Source of the DNA: Mycobacteroides chelonae
GTDB lineage: Bacteria > Actinomycetota > Actinomycetes > Mycobacteriales > Mycobacteriaceae
NCBI RefSeq assembly: GCF_016767715.1
Contig: NZ_CP050145.1
Coordinates: 3,534,001 to 3,598,000, forward strand
Direction: 5' to 3'
DNA: 64,000 bases
The translations under genes and the position numbers were made by a program. Of this stretch, positions 10,949 through 20,187 are shown in pieces; the stretch's first letter is position 1; each line of letters opens with the position of its first letter. The notes under the pieces were generated by a model that worked only from the letters and a program-made list of their open reading frames with translations, did no database searches and was not told the DNA's origin.

Positions 10949-12607
10949 GTGAAACGAGCTATGGAAACAGATTTCGATTGTGACGTTCTCGTCGTGGGGG
11001 CGGGACCGAGCGGGCTATGCACCGCCCTGCTGCTCGCGCAGCACGGAGTGCGGGTACAGATTGTCGATCGAAAGCCCGGGCCCGTACAGCAATCTCGCGC
11101 AACCATCGTGCACGCCCGGACACTGGAGCACTTCGACCGTCTCGGAGTCGCCGATCATGCCGTTGCCAGCGGGGTACCGATAACTCATGTAGCCATTCAC
11201 GAGAACGGCAGGCACGTGGGCGAGTTGCCCTTAGCAGGCACCGGAACGGCAGCTCGAACCAGGTTTCCCTACGCACTTTCCTTAGAACAGTTCGTAACCG
11301 AACGTGTTCTGGTCGCCGCACTTGCCAGGCATGGCATACATGTCTCATGGCGCAGTGCGGTAGAGGATATCGCTGAAATGGCCGACGGGGTGCGCGTGAA
11401 CATTGTGGGCTCCATGGGTGCTAACACTATTTCTACTCGTTGGCTCGTCGGCGCGGACGGAGCGAGCAGCACAGTCCGGCGTCTTACTGGTCAGGAGTTT
11501 GGCGGCGAAACGTATACGCAGAAGGGACTTCTGGCTGACGTCGACTTGGCGGTTAACCTTGGTATGCAAAAGATGCGACTGAATCTCACACGTGGCGGAT
11601 TCGTGGGGGTGCTTCCGCTGGCGAGCGGGCGCTATCGGCTCTTCGGTGTAGTGCCCCCAGACTTTCATCGCGGGCCGGAAGCGGACAACCTGTCACACGA
11701 CGCCTACGCAAGCCTCGACGATAGCGACCTGCGGCACTGGTTTGAGTCCTACTTCTCGGTCGATGCGAAGTTGCAGAAGATCGTGTGGGCAGCGATGTTT
11801 CGATTTCACAGCCGCATCAGCAGAAGTTTCCGAATCGGCCACTCCTTTCTCGTTGGCGACGCCGCCCATATTCACAACCCTGCGGGAGGACAAGGGCTCA
11901 ATCTTGCAGTCGGCGATGCGGTGAACCTCGGGTGGAAGCTTGCACAGGTTGTCAACGGCGAGGCGCCGGCTTCGCTCCTGGAAACGTATGAAAACGAACG
12001 TCGCCCGGTCGCCGCCGCCGTGCTTGCCCGCACTGACATCGGATTCAAGCTAGAGACATCAACCAGCCCCGTGGCCTTGTGGATGCGGACGCACGTCGCA
12101 ACGCGTGCTATCGGGCTAGCCTGCCGACTGCCGCCCGTGCGCAAGTTGTTCTTTGACATGTTCTCCCAGCTATGGATTGCTTACCGAACCAGTACCGCCA
12201 TAGATCACTCGGACGCCAGCGGCCGGGGCCCTCACGCCGGCGATCGGGCACCCTATGCGACCCTCTCCAATCCCCGAGGCTCAGCCCGCGATGTCATGGC
12301 ACTTACGCACTCACCGAACTATCACATTCTCTTGATCGGAACTATCGATCCATTTCAAGCCGCCCAGCTGCGGAAACTCTTGGCGGCTCGATATACCGCC
12401 GACGTCAACACGCATCTACTTACCGGAAACGAAACCGAAGTATGCCGCGCATACCGGGCCACCAAGAGCACAAAACTCGTCCTGGTGCGTCCAGACGGAC
12501 ATATCGCCGCCATCGCCAATCCATTCAGTTGGGAAACGATCACCCGCGTGCTAGGGCATCTCGACAAAGTTCTGCTTCGCGCCGATCAACATCGCGACGA
12601 ACGCTAG
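10949..12607 (+). CDS. FAD-dependent aromatic monooxygenase (PheA/TfdB type)
   Basis: This 552-residue protein has an N-terminal GAGPSG dinucleotide-binding motif, a GDAAHIHNPAGGQG FAD motif in the middle and a C-terminal thioredoxin-like domain ending in VRPDGHIA, as in class A flavin hydroxylases. Start choice is GTG at 10949 or ATG at 10961; both are weakly supported. It is the only plus-strand gene in the cluster, and its stop overlaps the stop of the P450 gene convergently by 4 nt. It is distinct from the RebC homologue and could be the second oxidase that remodels an indolocarbazole, in the role of ClaX2/AbeX2. That role is inferred from cluster content, not read from the sequence. Confidence 0.88.
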   Translation: MKRAMETDFDCDVLVVGAGPSGLCTALLLAQHGVRVQIVDRKPGPVQQSRATIVHARTLEHFDRLGVADHAVASGVPITHVAIHENGRHVGELPLAGTGTAARTRFPYALSLEQFVTERVLVAALARHGIHVSWRSAVEDIAEMADGVRVNIVGSMGANTISTRWLVGADGASSTVRRLTGQEFGGETYTQKGLLADVDLAVNLGMQKMRLNLTRGGFVGVLPLASGRYRLFGVVPPDFHRGPEADNLSHDAYASLDDSDLRHWFESYFSVDAKLQKIVWAAMFRFHSRISRSFRIGHSFLVGDAAHIHNPAGGQGLNLAVGDAVNLGWKLAQVVNGEAPASLLETYENERRPVAAAVLARTDIGFKLETSTSPVALWMRTHVATRAIGLACRLPPVRKLFFDMFSQLWIAYRTSTAIDHSDASGRGPHAGDRAPYATLSNPRGSARDVMALTHSPNYHILLIGTIDPFQAAQLRKLLAARYTADVNTHLLTGNETEVCRAYRATKSTKLVLVRPDGHIAAIANPFSWETITRVLGHLDKVLLRADQHRDER

Positions 12608-13827
12608 CTGCGGCGGAGCACAAGCGACGAGGGGCCATGAAAGACCATGTCGCATGGGTACTCCACCCTTGTGACAGTGAACTCACCGACTACGCCAAGC
12701 AACAGATCGAGGCCGATCTCAATTTCGGCGCGGGCGAGCGCTGCACCGAGGCAGTAGTGAATTCCGTGCCCAAACCCAACACCGCAGCCCGCACCGCGAT
12801 CCAGGCGCAGGACATCCGGTTCAGGAAAACGTGCGGGATCACGATTGGCCGCACCCAGCACTGCGACCACCCGAGTACCGCGGGCAATGTCGCTCCCCGC
12901 CAAACACACGTCCCGATACGCCCAGCGGGTCACCGACTGAACCGGGCTATCAAATCGAACCAGCTCCTCGACGGCAGAGATCGGCACACCCCGTGATGCC
13001 CGTAGCAGGCTCAGCACCCGCCGATCTGCGCCAAGAGCCAGTACCGCCTTGCCCAGGATATTCGTCGTCGTTTCGTGTCCTGCTGACATGAGATGTACGC
13101 AACTGGAGGCGATTTCACTAGAGGAAAGAGCGTTATCGGACGCCATCAACGACACCAAGTCGTCTCTGGGCGCTCTGCGCCGCTGCCTCGCCTGCGATAC
13201 AAAGTACTCACTGAGTTCTGCCGCCGCGGCGTCCGCGAGCCGAAACACCTCAACGCCACTCGTCAACCTTCGGCTGCTGCTTATCGCCTGAATGGCCATC
13301 ACCCTGTCTCGTAACCACTTCCAGTCTGATGCTGGCACGCCCAGTAGCTCCGAAATCACCAGGATCGGGAGTGGAGCCGAAAACGCCTGCACCAAATCGA
13401 ATTCCGGTTCCAGGGCGCAGCGTGAAAGCAATGAGACGGCGATTTCGGCAATGCGCTGCCGCAACCCAGCGACTACCGCAGGAGAGAAACGCCCAGCGAG
13501 CACGGATCTTATCTCGGTGTGACGGGGCGGGTCGAGAAACACCAGCCAGCTCTCCACCATACTCCGCAGGGCCGCGCACTCAGCCGGAACCAAGCCGCCA
13601 GTCCCCGAATGACCCGCAGTCGCTGCGCGGCGTCCAAAACTTTTGCTAGAGAGCGCCTTCGCCACCTCATCGTAGCCGAGCAGATAATGTGTCCCGTCGG
13701 TGCCGCGATGGACCGTCGATACCTCACGGTACCGGCGGTACACTGGGTACGGGTTCGCGATATCGGCGGAAGTCCATCCGGTCAATGAAAATGGTGGCAG
13801 CGCGCCATAATTCGTAGTTTCAGTCAT
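12604..13827 (-). CDS. Cytochrome P450, RebP/StaP-like chromopyrrolate oxidase
   Basis: StaP and RebP oxidise chromopyrrolic acid to form the C-C bond between the indoles of the indolocarbazole ring. This 407-residue protein matches StaP closely: DIANPYPVYRRYRE near the N-terminus, ESWLVFLDPPRHTEIRS, I-helix AGHETTTN (about residue 240), VTRWAY, GAANRDPARFPEPD and the haem loop FGHGIHYCLG with Cys359. The C-terminal DMVFHGPSSLVL also matches. Its ATG overlaps the stop of the RebC-like gene by 4 nt (ATGA), so both belong to the oxidase operon. A ferredoxin partner is not visible. Confidence 0.94.
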   Translation of the reverse strand: MTETTNYGALPPFSLTGWTSADIANPYPVYRRYREVSTVHRGTDGTHYLLGYDEVAKALSSKSFGRRAATAGHSGTGGLVPAECAALRSMVESWLVFLDPPRHTEIRSVLAGRFSPAVVAGLRQRIAEIAVSLLSRCALEPEFDLVQAFSAPLPILVISELLGVPASDWKWLRDRVMAIQAISSSRRLTSGVEVFRLADAAAAELSEYFVSQARQRRRAPRDDLVSLMASDNALSSSEIASSCVHLMSAGHETTTNILGKAVLALGADRRVLSLLRASRGVPISAVEELVRFDSPVQSVTRWAYRDVCLAGSDIARGTRVVAVLGAANRDPARFPEPDVLRLDRGAGCGVGFGHGIHYCLGAALARAEIEIGLDLLLGVVGEFTVTRVEYPCDMVFHGPSSLVLRRS

Positions 13828-15458
13828 CTCGAGTACGAGCCCCGCACCCGTTCGACAAGTTCCTCCGGGTTTACCGGGGGCCGTTCACCACGCCAGGCGA
13901 CGTGCCCGTCTGGTCTGACAAGTACGAATCGCCGCGCATACAGTTCGGCGATATCACGCTGCCTCTCAGCGATAACCTTCAACGGCACGCCCTTGTCTGC
14001 GAACGCTCTTTCCACCCGTCGGATCCGGCCGGAGGCCGCAAAGCACAGCAGTACAAATCCATTGCCAAACAGATCCAGTGTCGATTCTCCTGTCGCCAAC
14101 CAGGCGTGCGGTGCGCGTGATCCGGGGCGCGTGCTGGGCCGCACGTCCTCTGTGCCCGACGGAACGTGCACCGCGGGGCACACCTCGGAGTCGGGAATCA
14201 CCAATGGAGAGTTCTCATATCTGAAACCAAGATGGATATCGGGCGCATCAAACTCACGCGCCAACCCGCTGTCGGCAAGCTCATCCCGAACCCGGGCGCG
14301 CAACCACTCACCGTGCGCCGAATCATCCCCGAGTCCATCCGGAACCTCGCGTTTCATCGCCCGGACGAGATTCCGATTGGCCTCCTCCACCCCCCTGAGG
14401 GCTACCGGTCTACGCTCAACCGTATAGCTATCAAGCAGGTGGGGCCCGGCCCATCCACCCAATGTGGCGGCTAGTTTCCAACCGAGGTCGGCGGCGCCAC
14501 AGATTCCGGTGTTCATGCCGAAACCGCCTGATGGAGACAATGTGTGCGCAGCATCGCCGACCAAGAAGATTCTGCCGTGATGGAATGTCTCCGCGACGCG
14601 ATGGACCAGCCGCCACTCGTTGTCTGACAACACCTCAACCGGAGTGCTGAACGCAATTGCTCTCCGTACCAAGTCTTCTGCATCATCCATCGCCTCCCGA
14701 TCGCCCTGCAGCCCGACGGTCAATCGATAGAGTTCTTGACCATCAAGCGCCCGAACGGGAAATCTCAGCGCGGAGGAGATCATCAGATAGTAGAAACCGG
14801 CCGCCGCATCCCCCAGCTGCGTGCGTAGCTTGGGCGCACGGAACAGTATGTTGCGGAACGTCTCTGTCCGGTGCAACGCCGGTGCCGCGATACCGCATGC
14901 GTGCCTGACGTCTGAAGAAGTACCGTCACACGCGACCATATATCGCGCATGGATTTCCGATTGCGCACCCGTCACGAGGTCTGTGACCCGGCCGCACACA
15001 CTTTCGTCGTCCTGGTCGAAGCTATCGAGTCGGGTACGTGTCAAGATGGGACCCGCGGGGGCGATGCCGAGCTCGGCATAAAGCAAAGGCGCCAGCCAAT
15101 GCTGCGGACAGATCGCATCCGGTTCTGGTGTGTGGTCGTAGTCTGGTCGCGTATCCATGGTGAATCCACGAACTCGATGCAACTCATGGCCACCGATCTT
15201 TGTGACCCATGCGCAATCCAGTGAATGATCACCGGGCCAACCAGACTGGCGGATCTTCTCCGCAACCCCCCAGCGGCGGAACAGCTCCATCGACCGCGGG
15301 CCAATGCCACTCACTTTCGGATGCGTGACCGTACCGTCGCCAGACTCAACGATCACGAAATCGACACCGCGCGATCGTAGTTCCATTCCCATGGCGAGTC
15401 CTGTGGGCCCACCGCCGACGACCAATACATCGACAGAACGTTCTGAAGACGCAGTCAC
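13824..15458 (-). CDS. RebC-like FAD enzyme of indolocarbazole formation
   Basis: RebC works with RebP to steer four-electron oxidation of chromopyrrolate to the lactam or imide aglycone. This 544-residue protein matches RebC nearly end to end: VVGGGPTGLAMG (13-24), IGPRSMELFRRWGVA, PEPDAICPQHWLAPLL, ETFRNILFRAPKLR, EVLSDNEWRLVHRVAE, GDAAHTLSPSGGFGMNTG and a C-terminal VRPDGHVAWRG. It overlaps the RebO-like gene upstream and the P450 gene downstream by 4 nt each, so the three form one translationally coupled set. The presence of a RebC rather than a StaC role cannot be decided without the key active-site residues. Confidence 0.94.
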   Translation of the reverse strand: MTASSERSVDVLVVGGGPTGLAMGMELRSRGVDFVIVESGDGTVTHPKVSGIGPRSMELFRRWGVAEKIRQSGWPGDHSLDCAWVTKIGGHELHRVRGFTMDTRPDYDHTPEPDAICPQHWLAPLLYAELGIAPAGPILTRTRLDSFDQDDESVCGRVTDLVTGAQSEIHARYMVACDGTSSDVRHACGIAAPALHRTETFRNILFRAPKLRTQLGDAAAGFYYLMISSALRFPVRALDGQELYRLTVGLQGDREAMDDAEDLVRRAIAFSTPVEVLSDNEWRLVHRVAETFHHGRIFLVGDAAHTLSPSGGFGMNTGICGAADLGWKLAATLGGWAGPHLLDSYTVERRPVALRGVEEANRNLVRAMKREVPDGLGDDSAHGEWLRARVRDELADSGLAREFDAPDIHLGFRYENSPLVIPDSEVCPAVHVPSGTEDVRPSTRPGSRAPHAWLATGESTLDLFGNGFVLLCFAASGRIRRVERAFADKGVPLKVIAERQRDIAELYARRFVLVRPDGHVAWRGERPPVNPEELVERVRGSYSR

Positions 15459-16963
15459 GCCGCACCGCCCTCACGGCCTCCGTCACAAACCATGGCGCCC
15501 ACGCCGGTCGACTGCATGTAGGCGTCTATCTGACTGACGGCATTCAACCCCGACTCCACAGCCCCCTCGATCCAAGCCGGGACGGACGAGCAGTGTTCTC
15601 CGGCGAAGAACAGACCGCCCTGAGGTGCTGCCGCCAGCACCCGTTCTTCCTCCGCTGTATCTGAATCCTTGCCCCATCTGACCGAAGCCGCACCCATGCT
15701 CAGGGGATCGTCACCCCACGCTCTCATCACCTTGCCGCACACCATGCTTGGTTGACTGAGCTCCGGGTGAATCTTGCAGAGTTCCGCGCGGACCATGGCA
15801 AGGCGTTGCTCCATCGGAATCTGCGCCAGCAAGTCTGCATCAGGGCCAATTGTGTAGCTGGCTAGTAATGTCGCACCCAGTCGAGGATCGCTCTCGACCG
15901 GTGGGTAGTAGGTCTGGCGTACCAATCCGCCGGTGAAGGAACCTCCCCCGCTTATCCCATCGCGCTCCCAGAACGCCTCACGACAATGCAGAGCTATCTT
16001 GGTCGCTGCCCAGTAACGCATATCGCGGATGATTGTCATCTTGTCTGCGGTCATGCCGGACAACCGGATTCCACGCAGAACAGAGAAGGGCACCGTACAC
16101 AACACGCAATCGCGCCGGATCAACTCGGTGTTCAGTCCGCGATGCGTCTCTATGAATACCCCGTCGCGCACAACATGCAGGCCGGTAACCCGGCTCCCCC
16201 GGTGGATTGGACCGCGCAACCGCGCCGACAGACGGACAGCGATCTGATCGATTCCGCCCTCCAGGCGAAACAGTGCCGATGATGTCTCGGTAACGACATC
16301 GGCGAAGAAGAGCCTGAGTCTGGTTCCACACGCGAAGTTTGGATGGTTGGCGAAGAACCGGTTGAGATCAACACGTTGGATACCACTTCGCGTGACGATA
16401 AACGGCGATAGATCGATGCGCCGCAGTAGATCGAGCAGCTCGACATTGAGATCCGCGCCAAGACCATGGCGGAACCTATCGGGCGCAATTGCATTGACAC
16501 TCGCGGCCAGCCATGATGCGCATAGCACCGCATCATCTGGATAACGCTGCCTTAGAGCACTATCCGCAAGGAACTTGGCTACCAGTGCCGGCGACGCATC
16601 GCGTACTCGTGCGTGACCATCGGGTGTTGCGAGGTAGTTGGAATCGTCAGAGAACAGGGTGCGGAATTGCCGTACTCGATCAGATAGCCCGAGCTGATCG
16701 ATCAACTTCATCGTTCGACAGTGCCGGGCTGGGATCCGCATCGCACCAAGTTCTGCGATGGGTCCCTTTCGGCCCAACGAGAAACTATGCGTATGCAAAC
16801 GCCCGCCCACGGTCGGGCGCGCCTCGAGAAGCTCAACACGGTGTCCGCGCTGTTCCAGCTCATACGCCGCCACGAGTCCCGCGACACCAGCGCCGATAAC
16901 GGTCACGCACCTTGAGCGCAGGGGTCCCTTTGTGCCATGTGTTTCATTCGGCGCCAGTATCAT
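15455..16963 (-). CDS. L-tryptophan oxidase, RebO/VioA-like flavin amine oxidase
   Basis: RebO oxidises L-tryptophan (or chloro-Trp) to the indole-3-pyruvate imine, the substrate of RebD. The 502-residue protein carries VIGAGVAGLVAAYELEQRGH, EARPTVGGRLHTHSF and AELGAMRIPA in its N-terminal part, VRQFRTLFSDDSNYL, and late GLFFAGEHCS with EGAVESGLNAV, all typical of RebO/VioA. The frame extends upstream to 17260, but I chose ATG 16963. It has a GAGGAG ribosome-binding site 9 nt upstream, the longer version would overlap the halogenase gene, and its extra 99 residues resemble no family. The stop overlaps the RebC-like start by 4 nt. Confidence 0.93.
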   Translation of the reverse strand: MILAPNETHGTKGPLRSRCVTVIGAGVAGLVAAYELEQRGHRVELLEARPTVGGRLHTHSFSLGRKGPIAELGAMRIPARHCRTMKLIDQLGLSDRVRQFRTLFSDDSNYLATPDGHARVRDASPALVAKFLADSALRQRYPDDAVLCASWLAASVNAIAPDRFRHGLGADLNVELLDLLRRIDLSPFIVTRSGIQRVDLNRFFANHPNFACGTRLRLFFADVVTETSSALFRLEGGIDQIAVRLSARLRGPIHRGSRVTGLHVVRDGVFIETHRGLNTELIRRDCVLCTVPFSVLRGIRLSGMTADKMTIIRDMRYWAATKIALHCREAFWERDGISGGGSFTGGLVRQTYYPPVESDPRLGATLLASYTIGPDADLLAQIPMEQRLAMVRAELCKIHPELSQPSMVCGKVMRAWGDDPLSMGAASVRWGKDSDTAEEERVLAAAPQGGLFFAGEHCSSVPAWIEGAVESGLNAVSQIDAYMQSTGVGAMVCDGGREGGAA

Positions 16964-17156
16964 CCGCGAAGACTCCTCGGGTTTCGTTTCTTGTCCACTT
17001 CTCATCCTCCGTCCGCAGGGGCGGCCTCCACACCACTCGTCTGCCCAGACATCACGGTGGCGCTGGACCGCAAAGCCAGCGGTGGCGAAACCTTGAACCC
17101 ACACGTATGTAGTGAATCGATCTGGCAGGCCGAGTACGAGCTTCGGTTCTTGCGGT

Positions 17157-18695
17157 TCAGTACATCTGAGCGAGATACTCGCGGTGGGTCGGCAATGAAT
17201 GCCGCAGACGTGACGCTTGTTGCGCAAGCAGGTCGAACTCACGCTGCGCGCGCGTCGCATCTAGGTACCTCACAACCGTCGACGGCCGTGCCGGGATTCC
17301 ACCAAGCCCGACAAACATGCATACGTATGAGTAGGGCTCGAATCCGTGATAGTGGGGGTAGACAGACCCGGTGTCGGGTAACTTGCTGCGCCAGTGCTCG
17401 ATCCGTTCTGCGAGAGCAGCAGGGAGCTGGACGGATTTTGAGTCACGCCAGTACTGAGTATCCACGCGCGCGGCCAGATAGTAATGAAGCACGAGGAACT
17501 CGCGGACACCATCCATACATCGGTTGATCACGCGGTTGTAGGAGTCTCGCAGACTCTCCTCCCAGTTCGCGTCAGGAAAGTGCTTTACCAGCTGCTCTAT
17601 GCCGTGCTGAATAAAGAAGATCCCGGTTGATTCGAGCGGTTCAACGAACCCGCTGGCCAATCCGATCGCCACACAGTTCCCCACCCAGCTTCTTCGGCTC
17701 CGCCCAATGCGCATCCGAATATGACTGGCTTCCAACCCTTCCGCTTCCGGACCAACGAAGTCGCGCAGAGCACGCTCCGCATCCTCGGGGCTGCAGTAAT
17801 CCTCGGCGTAGACATAGCCGGTACCGATTCGGTCAAACAGGGGGATGCTCCAAATCCATCCAGCGTCTTGGGCTGTCGCGGTCGTGTAGGGAGGCAGGTG
17901 CCCGCGGTCCCGGTCGGTCGGGACGCGCAAGGCTACCGCCCGATCGTTGAGGAGGCTCCCCTGATACGACTCAAAGGGCTCCCCCATTGCACGTCCCAGT
18001 AGCAGGCCGGAAAATCCTGTGCAATCGATGAAGAGGTCACCCCCGATGCTGCCATGCGCGCGAGTACGCACCTGGCTAATCCAGCCACGATCGTCCTGCA
18101 GAACATCCACTACGTCGTCGACTACGTGGCGGGTGCCACGGCGTACCGCGAAGTCTCGCAAGAAGTCCGCCAGCAGCGACGCATCAAAGTGATACGCGTA
18201 CGGAAACTGCGTGTCCTGTTCGGACAGTGTCGTTCGATATGCGGTGTTCTCGCCGTCGGTGCCCATGAACAACGATCCATCGAGGCGGCGTGGCGACTTA
18301 TCGTTGTCGCACAAGGTACCTATCAAAAAGCAATCGCGATCGAAGCTGTCAGACCTCGGATTGTCCAGCCACCAGTCGGTGAGACCGAATCCGTCTACCA
18401 CCCGCTGACGTTCGAAGGGGTGATAGAAATGATGGCCCGGCTTGCGCCAGTCCTGAAAACGGATGCCCAGTTTATATGTGGCGCAACATGATGGCATCCA
18501 CTCGTGTTCCTCCAATCCGAGATACTCGAAGAAGTGTCGAATTGTGCTAAACGTGGCTTCGCCGACTCCGATTGCCCCTATCCGCGCCGACTCCACCACT
18601 GTCACGGCGATCCTGTCACCGAATGCGACCTTGAGGTACGACGCAGTCATCCAACCTGCGGTACCACCGCCAACGATCACAACTTCTTCCAGCAC
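17157..18695 (-). CDS. FADH2-dependent tryptophan 5-halogenase, PyrH-like
   Basis: The protein has VIVGGGTAGWMTASYLK, the GVGEATFSTIRHFFEYLGL segment, the catalytic lysine in TYKLGIRF (equivalent to PrnA Lys79), GWIWSIP (the WxWxIP motif) and the catalytic glutamate in VEPLESTGIFF (PrnA Glu346). The HHFYHPFERQRVVDGF and LVLHYYLAA stretches resemble the 5-halogenase PyrH much more than the 7-halogenases PrnA and RebH. 5-chloro-L-tryptophan is therefore expected. I chose GTG 18695, which gives 512 residues: GAGGAG, overlapping the previous gene's TGA, lies 6 nt upstream. ATG 18701 and a frame from 18764 are alternatives. No flavin reductase is seen in the window. Confidence 0.93.
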   Translation of the reverse strand: MLEEVVIVGGGTAGWMTASYLKVAFGDRIAVTVVESARIGAIGVGEATFSTIRHFFEYLGLEEHEWMPSCCATYKLGIRFQDWRKPGHHFYHPFERQRVVDGFGLTDWWLDNPRSDSFDRDCFLIGTLCDNDKSPRRLDGSLFMGTDGENTAYRTTLSEQDTQFPYAYHFDASLLADFLRDFAVRRGTRHVVDDVVDVLQDDRGWISQVRTRAHGSIGGDLFIDCTGFSGLLLGRAMGEPFESYQGSLLNDRAVALRVPTDRDRGHLPPYTTATAQDAGWIWSIPLFDRIGTGYVYAEDYCSPEDAERALRDFVGPEAEGLEASHIRMRIGRSRRSWVGNCVAIGLASGFVEPLESTGIFFIQHGIEQLVKHFPDANWEESLRDSYNRVINRCMDGVREFLVLHYYLAARVDTQYWRDSKSVQLPAALAERIEHWRSKLPDTGSVYPHYHGFEPYSYVCMFVGLGGIPARPSTVVRYLDATRAQREFDLLAQQASRLRHSLPTHREYLAQMY

Positions 18696-18705
18696 AACCA
18701 TCTCC

Positions 18706-19941
18706 TCATCTAGCGCAGGCGTGCTGCGGGGAGCGCACGTGCTCGGGCCCGAACCCGACACCAATCACGTGGCTCATGGACTTTTGCAGCACTTCAAATC
18801 GATCGAGAACCTCCGGGAACCGCGGCTGCCGCCTTCCGCTCAAGGCGCCATCGATACCGAACCGCTGAACCATTCGTTGCAATCCTTGCGACAGCACTGT
18901 CGGCGCCCACCGTCTGCGCTGAACCTTCGCCAAAGCGGCACAGTCAATTTCGATACCAGCTGCCTGTGCAAGCCGTATGGGCTGCCACAGAATATTTGCG
19001 GCTGCCACCGCGTCCTGGATGGCGAGGTTGACGCCAAGTCCGGCCACCGGCGACATGGCATGCGCCGCGTCACCGATGAAAAGCAGCCCGGGTACATGCC
19101 AGCGACGAAGCCGGTCGATACGGCATTGCAACACGCTGACATCGTGGATCCCACGTATATCGTCAACTCGGTCTGCCATGAACGGCACCAACCGCGCCAA
19201 GTCCGCACGCAAGGCTTCTATCCCTTGACTCCGCAGTATTTCGAAACCACCGCGACTTGTCTCATACGACATCTGCCAGTAGTTGCCGCGATCGGTAGCT
19301 CCGAAGATCTTTCCCCGTCCCAGGCGCACACAAATGCCCTCTGCGGGATCAGTTTCCAGTCGGGGCAGCCTGAAGAAGACAACATCGAGGGCGCATCCAA
19401 GATCCTTCGGTGTAAACGCGATATCGCTGCGCAGTGCCGAATGACGACCGTCGGCAGCCACTGTAAGTGCCGCCTCGATACGAAATTCTCCTGAACGGTC
19501 GCGAAACCTGACGCCCGTGATGCGACCGCGATCGCGCGTCACGCCCAGCGCCTGAGTTGACATGAGAAGCCGAAAATTGTCGTATCGCTTTGCCTCTCGC
19601 GCCAGAAGGGACAGGAAGTCCCACTGTGGCACCAATGCGATGTAAGGGAAACGAACAGCGAGCTTATTGAAATCGGCTATGTTGAAACGCTTCCCATCCT
19701 GCACCACACCGACAGTTGAGACCTTCTGGTGTGATAGCCGTTCAAATTCATCGTACAGGCCAAGCTCGGCGATGATTTCCAAGGTCGAGGGATGCACCGT
19801 ATCGCCGCGAAAGTCCCGAATGAAGTCTGAATGTTGCTCTAGTACAACTACTTCTATATCGGCACGGGCCAATAGCAAGCCCAGCAGCATGCCTGCTGGG
19901 CCCGCTCCCACAATGCACACCGTTGTCCGAAAATCGGCCAT
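18706..19941 (-). CDS. FAD-dependent monooxygenase, short UbiH/VioC-like type
   Basis: This 411-residue protein begins with the dinucleotide-binding motif CIVGAGPAGMLLGLLLARA and has a central GDAAHAMSPVAGLGVNLAIQDA FAD motif. It lacks the C-terminal thioredoxin-like domain of the 552-residue monooxygenase. An AGGTGG-like ribosome-binding site precedes ATG 19941. Its TGA overlaps the halogenase ribosome-binding site. In clusters for cladoniamide and BE-54017 two extra flavin oxidases (X1 and X2) convert an indolocarbazole to an indolotryptoline, and this gene with the one at 10949 could fill those roles. VioC/VioD-like indole hydroxylation is an alternative. Confidence 0.85.
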   Translation of the reverse strand: MADFRTTVCIVGAGPAGMLLGLLLARADIEVVVLEQHSDFIRDFRGDTVHPSTLEIIAELGLYDEFERLSHQKVSTVGVVQDGKRFNIADFNKLAVRFPYIALVPQWDFLSLLAREAKRYDNFRLLMSTQALGVTRDRGRITGVRFRDRSGEFRIEAALTVAADGRHSALRSDIAFTPKDLGCALDVVFFRLPRLETDPAEGICVRLGRGKIFGATDRGNYWQMSYETSRGGFEILRSQGIEALRADLARLVPFMADRVDDIRGIHDVSVLQCRIDRLRRWHVPGLLFIGDAAHAMSPVAGLGVNLAIQDAVAAANILWQPIRLAQAAGIEIDCAALAKVQRRRWAPTVLSQGLQRMVQRFGIDGALSGRRQPRFPEVLDRFEVLQKSMSHVIGVGFGPEHVRSPQHACAR

Positions 19942-20187
19942 CGTTCACCACCTCACCCAGACGACTTGTCAGGTTCCTTGGTATCGATGTTGCGCGCCGG
20001 GTTGCGCGCTCCACATCACGAATATGGTCAGTGGCGTTGTGCTTTTCGAGTCTGCCGACCGTCCAGTTCAGTCTTTGATCCCACGCAACCCAGTAGGAGC
20101 ACCGCAGAGCAATCGAACCTGTACCAGGTCAGCCACTGTGGGCTGATGCGACAGTTGGTCGCGGCATTGTCCAGGAACACCACGCCA
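19942..20187. other. Intergenic stretch between SDR and monooxygenase genes
   Basis: This 246-nt gap contains no convincing coding region. It probably carries the promoter of the oxidase/halogenase operon, since it is the only large gap upstream of that run of minus-strand genes. No clear operator was found. Confidence 0.3.

Noticed and set aside
16964..17260. An N-terminal extension of the RebO-like oxidase (frame open to 17260)
   Set aside because: The extra 99 residues resemble no family, would overlap the halogenase gene, and ATG 16963 has a good GAGGAG ribosome-binding site.
18696..18764. A longer halogenase start at 18764
   Set aside because: PyrH-like proteins start just before the GGGTAGW motif, and GAGGAG lies 6 nt before GTG 18695.
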